Shown: in pieces, positions 25,001-42,970 of the stretch | Numbering within the stretch: the first letter of the stretch is position 1 | Layout: each line of letters starts with the position of its first letter | From: Glandiceps talaboti | Taxonomy: Eukaryota; Hemichordata; Enteropneusta; Spengelidae | Direction: 5' to 3' | NCBI RefSeq assembly: GCF_964340395.1 | Contig: NC_135552.1 | Location: forward strand, 10,100,694-10,164,693 | DNA: 64,000 nucleotides | Translations under genes and position numbers: made by a program | Notes under the pieces: model-generated | The model's database searches: none | Told to the model about the DNA's origin: nothing | Seen by the model: the letters and a program-made list of their open reading frames with translations, nothing else

Positions 25001-28000
25001 CCACTAAAGTTTCTATAAGGCTTTTTATAATCCATACTTTCTGGTACAAGGTCAATTCATGAAAACTTTGCTTATCTAGTTTGAACCTTTTGCCAAGCAC
25101 TTTGAAAAAAGTGGCATCAATTCCAAGCTGTGCGGCAGCCTACAGAAACATAGGAATGCAAAAAATAGATTACATTACAATGCATGTAGGATAACAAGAA
25201 TATGCCATGGCATACAAGTACAATAAGATGTCATATATATCATATCCTCTTTTTTTGTCTCAAACAAAAAGTCACAACACTGCAATACCATATAAAATAT
25301 TATGACTGATTTGCTTACTAAGTCTTTAGTACATTTCCGCTAGATTGCTACTGTAGTACTCTATGTAATAATCTACACTACAGATTACCACAATACCATC
25401 AACAACTAGTATTTTACAGTCTATACTGTATATACTCAAGTATTTTTGGATTATTTGGTCAAACTTTGTTGTGGATACCACAGACCCTACAGACTTCATT
25501 TTCAGTATTCTATGAAATTTTTATTCAAGCAGTCAGTGAACAATCAATAGTTATGATCTTAAGTATGTATTACCATCAGTGAAAAGATCATGAATATGGA
25601 TTGTTCAACCACTGCATAAACATTTCTGCTGACTCCCACTATGACTATGAGGCAATGTGGCTAACAGCAAAGATCCTCAAATTGGGGACAACTTCACCTA
25701 GCTGTTTCTCTACAATCACTTGGAATGTCTTTGATGTAAAACCATGAAATGACTCGCCAGAAGCCAAAATTAATGAAAATGCCTTTAGTTGCTGAAGTGA
25801 CATTCCCCTTTTAAAGCAACACTGACAGTCCTTTTGTGATACACATTCACTGCTTCACACACCATATATTCTAAATTTTTGACGACATTTTGGTAACAGT
25901 ACAGTACCTGAATAGTATTACCAGACTTCTGCTCTACCACCTTATACCATTGTCTTACTCTCTCTCGTAGCTTAATTGCCCAGATACCATAAGGCATTGG
26001 TGGTTTCTTATTCAAGCTGGAACAGAAGGAAAATGAAAAAATTCAAACCACACACAAAATCCAATAAAACAATGACTAATGAAAATTGCATACTGAAAAC
26101 ACCTGGGTAAACTATAAATCATGACTTTCTAATTGCATAATGAAGAATTGACTCTTTAACTTTTTACAACAGCAGCAATCGAGGTTTCGGCTTACTAGAG
26201 TCAGACACGAACCAAAACTACTGATGCGACATGACATTGATATAAGCTATTGAATGGATGTTGGTTTAATTTTACTCTCAAAAGGGTGGCATTTCTGATA
26301 GCTAGTTTTTCTCAGGTAGCCACACATATCTTGACTATAGGATGATTATACACAAGAGACACCATTGTTGTCACCCCTTTGTGTTATCTATTACATCAAA
26401 GAGTAGTTCAGTTTGTGTCTAACTTAGTAAGTCAAAACTTAAATAAGTCACAAGTTTGCTTGCTGTTGTAGTATGCTATTACTGAAGGAGTTTACTGAAA
26501 ATGGGAATGGTTCATACACAGCAGAGCTTTACATTATACTTTTTGGATTTCCTAGTAATATGAAGAATTCAAACAATGAAACCCTAAAATTTCAAAGTAG
26601 GACCACCCCCACCCCCACCTCTGTAAAAACCACAAAAGAAGATAAACCTAAAACTACATATATAAATGAAGAATTATACAATGTAACTGCAAGAACTCAT
26701 AGAAAGATAAACATCACAGAATTACAGAAGACAAATAGGACTGTCTTCCTGAAACTAAAACACAATGCTGTTTAATATTCAGAGCCACATAAAACAATCA
26801 TCTTGTAGACGTTCAGATTTATGAGAACTGTACTAACCTTAATCTTTGGAACGGTGTACTCAGTAATGATGTAATCACTTTGGCAAATGATGAACTCTCT
26901 CTAGGCATCATGAAACCCCTCTCTAACTCATAGAAAGGAATTTCACCTACATTTAACGCACTTTGGCAAATGTACAGAAAGTGACCTACTTGGGGAATCT
27001 GTGAAGTGGAAAGAACATTGGGTTAGATGTTAAATGTACTCTTCTTTATAAAATGCCAAATATACAACCTTGGCATGCCTGCTGTAAAAGCATTCAATTC
27101 ATACTGGCTTGACTTAGTGTTCACTATTTCATCACGTTTCATAGATTTTGATTTTCAGATTTAGTATTGGAAGAAGCCAATATCATGTATCCTAGAATGA
27201 CAATTTGAGAAGGTTCTATTTTGGAGATTTGTTCATCAGTGAATGATGAATGCATTGACAATACATTCATGATTGATACCTTGCAATGCAAGGACATGAT
27301 ATTCACAACATTCGGATTTCTAATCTTGTTGATGAAGTACATAACATGCTAAACTTCCAGGATCTACACTATCCAACACTTTCAACAGTCCGCAATCAAG
27401 CGTTTATACACACATCCTATTTTTTACATGATTTGTGTTTACTCATGAGCAAGTTCATTTCATTGTACATGTATGTGTCACTCCAAAACGTTCCATTTGT
27501 CATGGCTGAGACGCATGATAACAGCCTATTGTAGTGCATTCCTGCCAATGCTGATCAGAGACATCAGCAAAAATTTGAGATCCACTTCCAAACATTATTT
27601 TGACTGTGTCAGTAGCAACATTCATTTGTAACTAACTGTATCTGTGATGATGGAAAATGGAACCCACAGTGCCTCTCACCACAAATGTCATCAAACTTTA
27701 TGGATAACATACAAACCTCCCACATTGACTTAAACTGTGATCCAGTTGGTTCTTCAAATAAGCTTGCCTCCCAGTCAATGCTCTCGTGGAATATTCTGGC
27801 AATTTCTTCTTTCTTTTCTCTTTCCCTCTGTCTCTTTTCCTCAATTTCCCTGAGCTCTTCTGCTTGTTTAATGTAAGCTATAATTGGAGAGTGCTCACTA
27901 TTGTCAAGACCGAACAAGGAACGGGTAGCAGATCTCCTTCTCAGGCCTGAAATAAAAATTTAATGACATACATGTACGTAAATTTGAAGGGTGAAACAAA

Positions 28001-31000
28001 TATCAACGAACAGACTTCTTTTTTTTTAATGTCACAAGTTTTTGAAGGATTTTCCTTACATGAGATGAAAACGTACATGAGTCACAACCTATGTCAAAAG
28101 TGCCATTTCACCGTGACAACAAAATAATGATAAAACAAGTGATACTTGTCTAAGGCTGTTACATGATATACATTGTATGTACAGTACTAAAAGCTTATGA
28201 CATTGTCTGTAATGTGATAAGGTGTAAAAAAAAAAAAAAAAAAATTGTGTGGTTCCGATTACATTCAATTTTACAGTAGGTGGGGTAGGTAGATTTTTAA
28301 TTTAATTTTTTAATTTTTTTTTTTCATATGTGTCTAGTTCAGGTAGTTATGTTTTTCTGTTGTTTTCATATGGTCTCTGTGTTATTGGCTACTTCTCATC
28401 AGATGTACACCCATTACAGATTGAAAGAACAGTTTATATTGTCTTTTTTCAGTTGATGTCAGTTTCCACATCCACTATTTCTTGTGAGACTTCACAATTT
28501 TCGCGATTTTCTTTACTTTTTTTCTCGAATATGTGAAAAAAAGTTTAGGGTCGGTGTGAAAAACTAGGTGGGGTCGGGTAACCTGAACCACACAACTTTT
28601 TTAATTTGGCCTAAGTGGTTATTGAAGTGTTTGTGTATTGAATTCTTATGTCTATAAATCATGGGTAGGATGAGTATTTACCAACCAACACTTTCTATCA
28701 TTTACTCATTAATTGACAAATACATGTAAAATCTGTACTTGTATGTAGGATTTTAATTTGACACTCCCCAGTTGTGAATATCTTACATTTTTATCCATAC
28801 TATTGTTTTCAGTAAATCATGAGGCAGAGTTCACCACTCTATCAAAGCCAGAGGACAACCCGATTCATATTCTGTGAAAATTGAGACTATAGTCAAGGTC
28901 TATCTTTAAGACTGCATCAGCATGCCAACTTGGTGGGAAACTGACTTGCGGCAATTTCTTGTGGTGTACCAAAATCTAGTGTTCTCGTAACTCACAAGAA
29001 AAACCCACTTTTTATCACTTTGATCACTGCAATAATATTTTCCTCATTAGTGAACATACAGTATTGTACTGCGTCATCATCAAACCTTAACATTTGATTT
29101 TAAAACTTGTGATATCTTGTTAAGGTGTGTTTATAAATATATTTTTGTATTCTAATATCACTGGTAAGGTTTCAACCATAATGTCAGCTGGATAAAGTTA
29201 CAATGAATCAGATTTAAGATCAGTAAGTTTTCATTCAAAATGACTGCTATATATTTCTGCTATAGCAACCAAAGTGAAATTAGATAATCAGGCCAAAAAA
29301 AAAAAAAAAAAATTTCCTGTCAATATTTAAGTTTTGCAATTGTTTTCCTTGATTTTATTAAAACACACAAATCTTAAATAGCTGGAACTATTTCACCACT
29401 ATAAATACCTGAAGGTGTATTGTTGGACTCGTCTTCACCATATCTGCCATTGGATGTTAAAAAGTGAGTGGTCTTCTCCCTGATATGTCTGCAAATTAGG
29501 AAAGAAAACCAAGAATTATACATGTAAATGTGGTATACCAAAACTATTTAGTATTAGCAATACTTTGTATCAGATCAACATTTAAAGTACTGCATTTAAA
29601 TATTATTCCCCTCTACTTTCCTTCACTCAGCCAGGGAAATTATGAGTGACACACGGGGCTTTGTCATTACTTGTCGAAGATGAGTCACAAAAACCCTTGT
29701 CACAACTATTTCCTGGCTGAATGAAGAGAAATTTTGGAGAATAATATTATTATTATACATGTGCAAGTTCAATATTAGTTATTTAAGCAATAAACCACCC
29801 CCTGGGAATGGTATACCACTCGGTTGAGACCAGTGAACAAAATATATGCACGAGCGATAGCGTGTGCATATATTGAGTTTACTGGTCAAAACCGAGTGGT
29901 ATACCATTCCCAGGGGGTGGTTTATCGCTATTATATTATACCAGTATATTGAAAATATCGGAAACAAGATAAGGCGCAACATTTTCTGGTTTCACTTGCC
30001 CCCCCCCCCATCCATGCAAGGACTACAACGTTCTAGACGAACAGTGAACATCAAAATTTGGACGTGTGCCAACTGTGCATTACCGCTCATTTTAGATGCG
30101 CTAGTTTGATGTCTAGACCAATCAGATCTCACGATTTGCGCCATCAATATAGTGGTATAATATAATTACTCATATACCACATCAGCACAGACACTGAATC
30201 AAATTTGTACATTATACACTTTTCACAGCCTCTCAAATGTGGTCTCTTTATTTCTGTGAAAATGGAGTGTGAATATGTAAGTGTATTGGGAAGTAGACAG
30301 CACATACATGTAGATCTCAAGGCATAGTAAAAACACTCAGACTGGTTTACATAGAAAGAACTTCATCAGGTCAGTAATACCATCATTTACTTGCATGGAG
30401 CATGTAGGATAGGAATCCATTGATACACTGTGATATATTACCAAAAACCTGATTGCATTCTTGACGCTACTTGCATGTTGTATTCTACAAACGGCCACTT
30501 ATGCAAGCCATCATGCATCAAGTTTTTTTTATCATATTCCTTTCATTTTTCTACTTTTCCTTCTCAAAATTATTCCTATGCACTATGTACAGTGTTTTCA
30601 CTAAGGTTGGTAACAGAAAGGGAGAAAGGGGGTAAAAATGGCAGTGTTCCCCTATAGACTCTATGGTAATTTTGTTTCGGAACCCAGGTAAAATGACATG
30701 GGAACCCAGGTAGATTTTACCTACTTACCACCCTTAGCAAAAACACTGATGTAAAAACTGCAAACCCTACTATGAAAATTGATGTTCAAGTACATTTGTA
30801 TAATGTATTAGTACTACTCATGTTTGTAGTATTTTCTCTTTTACTTTCCCTCACTACTCATTACTGCATGTTGCTTCATTGGGAAGCATTCGTAAATTGT
30901 TCTACGTCAGATTGCAAGATTTTTTCAATCTCAATGTCTTTTTTTCAGTGGCGTGAAGAAGACATGCATGTATTTGCTACGACAGTAAAATAACCCAAGT

Positions 31001-32901
31001 TTTCTAAAAATGACAAAGAACCTACTAGAACAGGAGAACTGAAAATCAATGAACCCATACTAGCACAGATGATAAATTTCATAATCTTTAACAGCTTATA
31101 AGTTATAGTAAATTAATATTACATTTTCTCTTTTTAACATGATTCTCAAAATGGGTTAGGGTTTACTATGCAGAATTTGCAGCATCAGTATTTTTGAATA
31201 TCTCAGGTAGCTTGCGTGCTTTCAGTTTTAATCTTCTGTCTTGCCTTGCAACATACTTTGAGCTAATAGTTAGTATCAGGGTTCATTCATTTTGATTTTT
31301 ACCAAAATTCACAAAATTATGAGAGGTTTCATGTCATTTTCTAGGACACAAAGGTTCTTGTATTCAACTCATTTTTCTGGTGCATCTCAATAACTAACAA
31401 CCATTTGATGTTTTGGCAGTGAAAAATTTACTTATAAGGCAATTTGAATCTTCAACATTTTATTGCAGATCAACCCATAAATTTCATTTTCAAGGAGTTT
31501 CCAAGAGTACCATTAAATTTTTTCTCAAGTCATGCTGGGTAGTTTGCATTTCTAGGACATTCCAGGATTGCATGAACCCTGTGTGTACATATCACTTACC
31601 TTGATTGTAAATTGAGTTTTTGTTCCAGGATTCGCTCAAGTTTGGTGCCTTGCTTTGATACCCAATGATCCATACTATTATATCTGTAGCAATTTTCAAG
31701 CATCAGTCTGAAATCCCTCACAAATTCAGTAACTGAATTATACTCTCTGTTCTCAAACTTTGACTCCACTGAAAAAAAAAGAAAAAGAATTTACAAGTGC
31801 TCTGTTTAGTTTAGTTTTTTTGAAAACAAACCCAACAATTTTGATTCAATGAAAGACATTTTTCACAAAAAATTTCCTTAATTAGTTATCATTCATGTGA
31901 AAAAAAGTGACAAATGATGATTGCCACATGAGTACTGATGATCAATTAGCATGCTTTCTAATTAACTAAACATATTACATTTCAGAAACTTTTGATCTTG
32001 AAGTTTTATATGATAACTTCAACCAACATCAATTCTATGAGCTGTCAGTCACACAAATATAATATCTCTTTCAAAAAAATTCAGACACATAATTTTGAGA
32101 GAATGGCTTTTCCTAAATGTCAGGGAATTGGTCAAAATTTACTGGATCCCCCAGGTTAATCAAACTTTGCAGAAGGGGCAATCCCCAATGTTGCTGTAAA
32201 GTTTTGCAACCACATTTTCACCAAGTTTTGAGGGATTCATATTGCTTTGTGGATATTGTTAGATAACTTCTTGACAAAATGTCCATCATGACTCAATGAC
32301 ATTTCATGTAATATGCTGAACATGATTCATGACCTTAGTATAACTAAACAAACAATACAGAGCTAGGAGGTCTTGTTTTGAAAAAACGCCGGGGATTCCC
32401 TCCGATTTTCGATTTCAAAAAACACGATCCTTTTCTACACGCCTACTCATCAGGCGCCATATACATTCAAAATGGTGCTTGCCAATACATCATTGGCACA
32501 CTAGGGTCAAAATAACACACCCCACGAAACAAAGTAACCTTACACTTGGAGTTTTACTCACTTTTCCTGAGCCACATGGGTTCCTTGATTCGCTCGTGGT
32601 AGTCCCATAAGTTGTACTTCTCAACATCGACTGGGTCTAAAAATGGCCATACAATGGATTTGCTAGTTGACATGATGCTTAGTAAAAGCCGATAACCAGT
32701 TTGAAGTTCAGGACTTAGTTCAGGTTTAGGATCCTCAGTTACAGTAGCCATCGTACTTGGTACCTCGATGGCGTCCCAGTGTGGTGTGGGGATGTCCAGA
32801 TAACTTTCACCGACGTCTAAAGTCGATAATGGTTGAAGACTAATTTCTTTTTCCACCTGATGATGTTCTGGCACAGACATTGTATCTCCGGGAGTCTCCA
32901 T
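15219..32901 (-). CDS. BRD10: BRD10 (KIAA2026) homologue, bromodomain protein, 12 exons
   Basis: Coding exons in transcript order: 32562..32901, 31600..31768, 29409..29488, 27717..27946, 26838..26998, 25908..26016, 25002..25139, 24148..24384, 23408..23512, 21714..22931, 19603..19776, 15219..19049. All introns are GT-AG, all phases match, and the sum is 6792 nt (2263 residues plus TAA). An in-frame stop lies 13-15 nt upstream of the start ATG. Order of features: bromodomain (about 64-162), short coiled coil (about 224-250), DDT/WHIM-like region (about 274-465), lysine-rich nuclear-localisation stretch (about 465-490), charged K/E/D region (524-929), conserved exon 11 (930-987), acidic serine cluster, then a Q/S/T-rich tail. 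Human BRD10 is of similar size with a like bromodomain and a giant last exon. It is inferred to be a nuclear chromatin-associated acetyl-lysine reader; its exact role is poorly known. Confidence 0.87.
20201..21492. mobile_element. Foldback transposon (about 390-bp inverted arms) in BRD10 intron 10
   Basis: The left arm (20201 to about 20596) and right arm (about 21090 to 21492) are near-identical reverse complements. The ends are CAGGGGTA and TACCCCTG, and the element is flanked on both sides by AAGCC (20196-20200 and 21493-21497), a 5-bp target-site duplication. Total length is 1292 bp with a spacer of about 490 bp. No transposase is encoded, so it is non-autonomous. Ends starting CAG with a short duplication recall hAT-type elements, some of which duplicate 5 bp, but this assignment is tentative. 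Each arm contains an ATGGCGGC start-like exon with a GTAAGA donor (see findings). Confidence 0.88.
23745..24060. repeat. Degenerate tandem repeat in BRD10 intron 9-side DNA
   Basis: About five imperfect units of roughly 55-65 bp share gatatcatgaaatgtacag, tgttcattgaaacttagtca and aagtgtgtctgatatcat. They lie between the exons at 23408..23512 and 24148..24384. No coding role. Confidence 0.8.
24148..26998 (-). other. DDT/WHIM-like region of BRD10 (exons 5 to 8)
   Basis: Exon 5 encodes IPQVGHFLYICQSALNVGEI and a helical continuation ending in VITSLLSTPF, which reads like a DDT domain. Exons 7-8 encode LTLYQKVWIIKSLIETLV, then ITLGHDEEGNTYIHFPHFCG and VRIYRQ, which has the order of a WHIM motif: a helical LT-KV-IL segment, then the LG-D-GN-Y-F-RIY block. 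A Lys/Arg-rich patch follows at the end of exon 8. In CECR2, BAZ and BPTF proteins such regions bind ISWI ATPases. This is my own reading of the pattern, not a database result. Confidence 0.55.
25590..25818. mobile_element. Family A miniature element, partial copy 5, in BRD10 intron
   Basis: The interior motif gctgactcccactatgacta is followed by a right end with catgaaatgactcgccagaa, aaaatgcctttag and tgacattccccttt, matching the right end of copy 2. The left end is not recognisable. It sits next to the exon at 25908..26016. Confidence 0.6.
28235..28615. mobile_element. Family B inverted-repeat element, copy 1, in BRD10 intron 3
   Basis: The left end ttgtgtggttccgattac and right end gtaacctgaaccacacaac are inverted. 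The interior has ttcatatggtctctgtgtta and, near the right end, gtgaaaaactaggtggggtc. Related copies are at 34175-34440 and 56400-56805. It has no coding capacity. A poly(A) tract directly precedes the left end. Confidence 0.7.
29790..29924. repeat. Near-perfect long palindrome with about 65-bp arms
   Basis: The left arm begins ataaaccaccccctgggaat and the right arm is its reverse complement ending in agggggtggtttat. The outer 35 bp pair almost perfectly, a few mismatches lie further in, and the loop is only about 6 nt (cgatag). It is probably the core of a hairpin-type mobile element in BRD10 intron 2. Downstream sequence up to about 30175 (gaccaatcagatctcacgat) may belong to the same element. 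Confidence 0.85.
30590..30748. mobile_element. Family C miniature element with 5-bp target duplication
   Basis: The ends are CAGTGTTTTCACTAAGGTTG and the inverted CACCCTTAGCAAAAACACTG. The pentamer ATGTA flanks both sides (30585-30589 and 30749-30753). The element is 159 bp, non-coding, in BRD10 intron 2. A related, less perfect copy is at about 51547-51728. Confidence 0.75.
31622..32712 (-). other. Bromodomain of BRD10, split over exons 1 and 2
   Basis: Residues about 64-162. The WPF shelf (WPFLDPVD, 85-87) begins the ZA loop, and a tyrosine (YHERIKEPMW) follows. The BC-loop signature LENCYRYN ends in Asn144, the position of the acetyl-lysine-binding asparagine. All hallmark residues are present, so the domain should be able to bind acetylated lysine. 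Exon 1 ends in phase 1 and the split codon ATG encodes Met114. Confidence 0.88.
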
Positions 32902-33897
32902 TGAATAGACAAGTCACATATATGAGCTAGGTAGCCGTAATATATGTCAAAATATCCTCGAGTCTTTCATGTGTTTGTAAATAAAAGTTTTTGACGGGAA
33001 GTGACTCTGCTCCACGACGAGTACGAGGGAACTTGAACGAACTTGTGGAAACGATGAAAGACAATGAAAATTCCTCAAAATTTGAGAAAAATATTATAAG
33101 CGACAGAATCGCCTCTGAAAATAGAATAAAACTCTATAACGAGCTCAAATTTTAAACTATCGAAGCATCTTAGGAAAATTACCGTCCAGACACGACAGGA
33201 ATTGGTTAAAATTTGACAAAATTAGTAAAATATCCGTATTTCGCGAGGAAATCACCCTCCGCAGCCTTTTCGCTCGTATGCTATGATATTCATCCGCATA
33301 GCAGATACCGTTATCTCCAATAAATGCACATTTATTTTAGATTTGTTTCAATTTTAGTGAGCATTTACCTTTTATTTCATATTTTACCAAATTCTGAATG
33401 GTTATTTTGATATGCGTGACTTTAATATATAGAAAATAAGTTAAGTAGTCCTATGCGGATGAAAATATGCTAATTTATTGAGTTGTTGGCAAGGTCACGT
33501 TACCAGCGCATGGAGATCTCGTTTACATGAAATGTAGATGGTTTTTATTGAAATTATTTTCTCTCCGACAGAAAATTTCATTTATAATCATAACACGGCA
33601 CTTTATCCCTTGCATACAAAAATTAATTTTCAAAACGTCATCACTTGTTTTAGATATTACAGTCCATTGTAAAATTGTGTCGGGGCTTCAACCCCCTGCG
33701 TTTGAATAGATTTTTCGTATAGAGCGCCACCATGAAGGTGTCAGAGAGATGGGTGTCAAGTTAGGTCAACTTGACCCAACACCACTCAAGCTATATCAGT
33801 TTTCCATTCACTCATATCCTACACGTAGTTTCTAGTCTGCGGAAATGGAAACATTAATTTGACACACCGGGATTTCCATGTGGTTCTTGCTGTAGCC
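32902..33897. promoter_or_regulatory. Head-to-head promoter interval between BRD10 and JMJD7
   Basis: The start codons of the two divergent genes are 996 bp apart with no other gene between, so a shared or overlapping bidirectional promoter is likely. No clear TATA box lies next to either start. An inverted pair of TCATCCGCATAG-type sequences (about 33290-33302, and the reverse form at 33451-33464) is the only conspicuous symmetric motif. A 10-codon upstream frame precedes JMJD7 (see separate entry). Confidence 0.6.
33732..33764 (+). other. Possible upstream ORF in the JMJD7 5' leader (10 codons)
   Basis: The ATG sits in an optimal Kozak context (GCCACCATGA), encodes MKVSERWVSS and stops at TAG, 133 nt before the JMJD7 start. 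It matters only if transcription starts upstream of 33732, which the sequence alone does not show. Confidence 0.35.
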
Positions 33898-40235
<6,338 letters not shown>

Positions 40236-41100
40236 AATGATATAATCAACCTGAATGTCAACAGAGACAGTTATAAATAGATGATCCACTGAAGGTGCCA
40301 ACAGTCTTCGAAAGCCATGCGTCTTTACCACCCGTTTCATGTTTAGTATATTCACTGGCTCTGTATGATACAACCACAAAGAAACCAATAAGAAACTGCA
40401 CATTCTATGCCTTAGGATAGCAAGATTGCAATTTGTTGCTACATTTTAGTCTAAATGGTATAAATCATTTAAACGTTCTGCAACTAGATGTAGACATGTA
40501 AGTGTCAACATTTGTACGTCTGTATTTGATATCTACATGGTAGCACAGTAGTTCATTTCATTTAGACAAAATGTCACAAGAAATTGTATTCATTCAATCT
40601 TGCTATCCTTAAAAGTGTAGCGTGTGCAGTTATTGATTTCTTCATGGTTGTATCTATTAGACAGTGAACAGTAACATGAAAGTGGCAGCAGTATGTAGGG
40701 GCTAAAACATGACAAAACTGCATAACCATCAAATATTGATACAGTTGTAGAGGATTTCTTTGTAATATTCACACTATCTTGTATTATCAAGGTTTTAAAA
40801 CTGTTTCAAACTTCAAACTACATTGTAAACCATGAAGAGACTGGAGTGATTTTCATGTGTGTAGCACACCCTCGCATGACAACAATGGCCAATCAGAAAG
40901 TCCCTTTTAGAAAGTTCTGTTTAATTCTACAACCACTTTGGAGAAATAAGAGCTTAGCTTACATAAGAAGTGAATGCAGTCATTTTGAAATGGAAGCCTA
41001 CATAATCACAGAACATGAGAATAAGCAAGTTGCAACTACTTATTCCTCCAGTTTCTACTTCTATACTGTGTAAACATCAGAAAGGATTATTATCACACAG
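40236..41100 (+). other. 3' flank / probable 3' UTR of JMJD7
   Basis: No coding exon recognised. Segments around 40340-40400 and 40600-40680 contain mutually inverted sequence (atacaaccacaaagaaacca and inverse), probably another short palindromic element. A related stretch lies at 48490-48800. Confidence 0.4.
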
Positions 41101-41433
41101 GAGTAACGCTGGCAGCATCCTTTAGGTCTCACTCGTGTTCAAGTGAGCACGATCTATGAGATCGGTGATATCAATGCTGGAGAGGGCAGATTTGAAACTG
41201 TCTATTGTCTTTGCTTGTTGAATGGATAATGGTAAGAGATTCCATTCTGGAATTGTCCGAGGAATAAGTGAATATCTATAACAGTTTTTCTTAGCGATGA
41301 TCGATATGATGAAAGAAGAACCAGGTACACTTCCCCTAGTAGAACGTGATGATGATTCTGGTAGTTTATCATCTTGAAAAGCATTAGTTTCATTATCAGA
41401 GCCACTTAGTGTGAGACAGCACCAAAAATACAC
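41073..41433 (-). pseudogene. Non-LTR retrotransposon (LINE) fragment, C-terminal end of reverse transcriptase ORF
   Basis: The minus-strand frame 41122..41433 ends in CYRYSLIPRTIPEWNLLPLS followed by IQQAKTIDSFKSALSSI, the characteristic C-terminal signature of LINE ORF2 proteins (FIPRTI-WN-LP ... SFK). It is followed by a stop and a short 3' tail. Only about 100 residues remain, so it is a 5'-truncated dead copy. Confidence 0.8.
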
Positions 41434-42741
41434 ATTTTTAGAAGCATATTACTTGAAGGACAATATTGAATATTGCTGAAAACACAACACATCTTGACAC
41501 AGGCTGTAATTAAGATATTGATTTATTCCAGAATCTCGATCACGTAAATAACTGACAGAACTGACTGAATTACAATCATGGTATTCTGGTATTACAACAA
41601 ACTATTTTTTTTATTTTGTGTACAAACTTATAGTGAAGACTTTACAATGGTGCTACAAGAAAAAGGAAAAAAAGTCTGAAAAAAATAGCACATCTGGAAT
41701 GTCAAATCAAATAATGTAAATGTGTAAATAAATACACATGCAACAAAATCTTACTTTTAAGTGGTCATGTTTACATTTATGGAGTGTGCTACACTGACTT
41801 GCAGTGTTAAACAACTATGTATAGTAATGATGTATTGGATAATGAAATGGCACCATTACTTGCTAATCCAGTTGTGACACATATCCATCTTGCAAAAGTT
41901 GATGATAATGACATGTAATGTACAGCACTTGGCAGGAAATTCACCATTTAGCCAAACAAATATGACACGGTTCTCAATCATTTTTACAGAAGATAAGCAA
42001 AGTTCTCAGTACAACACCAATACATTGATCTAGTGTTCATATATTTGAACGTAACATTCAAATCATTACTGTGACCCTGTGTGGTTAATACTTTTTTCTG
42101 TACATTGGCTACTACTGGTACAATAACTATCCTCTGCAATTTTACCTTACGGCATATTCAGTGAAGAGTTCTGCCATGAATTCTTGCAACCACACGAAAA
42201 TTCCCACTATGGTTTCATATAATGACACACGTCAAAAAACTACTCTAGTTCAATCCCATTTCATTTGTCTGCATCATATTCATTCTGAGTAAGAGCAATA
42301 TATCTCTGTATTTAAACTTTACTATAATGACTAAAACGTAACATATTCCCCCTGTTTGTTTTTACATAAAACAGACTATGCGCCTATAGTTCCCATACCA
42401 AACAAAGTGACTGGATAATATTTAGGGAAATATAGAGCTGAAAGTTTTTGAATACCAGCCACATAAATGTAGTACAAATATTATTACATTTTTATCTTTA
42501 CAATAATGCTATTTGAACATGCATACATACCAACCCACTTGTACATAATCTGTGGTTCATTCCCTTGCTAAATCATCTGAAGTCAAAGCACATATAGCTT
42601 TTTGTACAGAAGATAATGATGTAAGCTTTATTGTTACAGTAACTGTAACAGTATTTTCCCTGTGCTTTGGTTCAGGAAAGAAGAGTTGAGAAATTGTCCA
42701 AATTTGATCACAAAAGAGCGGACATTGATCTTAAGAATAAG

Positions 42742-42970
42742 CCCAGAGACTTGGCTATCTGGCTCAAAATAATGGCTTGACCATAGACCTTTATACATAT
42801 GTAGGGTCTATAGCTTGATAGATGTTCTGGCAAATGGCACTATCATGCTAGATTGTAAGATACATGTTGTTCAGCCCTATCAGGCTTAGAAACCATGATG
42901 TAAATACTGGCTGACAGCTAGCATAGCACAAATGTCGTATCTTACAGACACGGATAGCCAAGTCTCTGGG
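42742..42970. mobile_element. Family D inverted-repeat element
   Basis: The 18-bp termini CCCAGAGACTTGGCTATC (42742-42759) and the exact reverse complement (42953-42970) bound 229 bp of non-coding sequence. The interior includes a family E-like segment ending gtatcttacagac. No target duplication was recognised. Confidence 0.7.

Noticed and set aside
40846-41073. 75-codon plus-strand frame after JMJD7
   Set aside because: No homology recognised; lies in the probable JMJD7 3' UTR.
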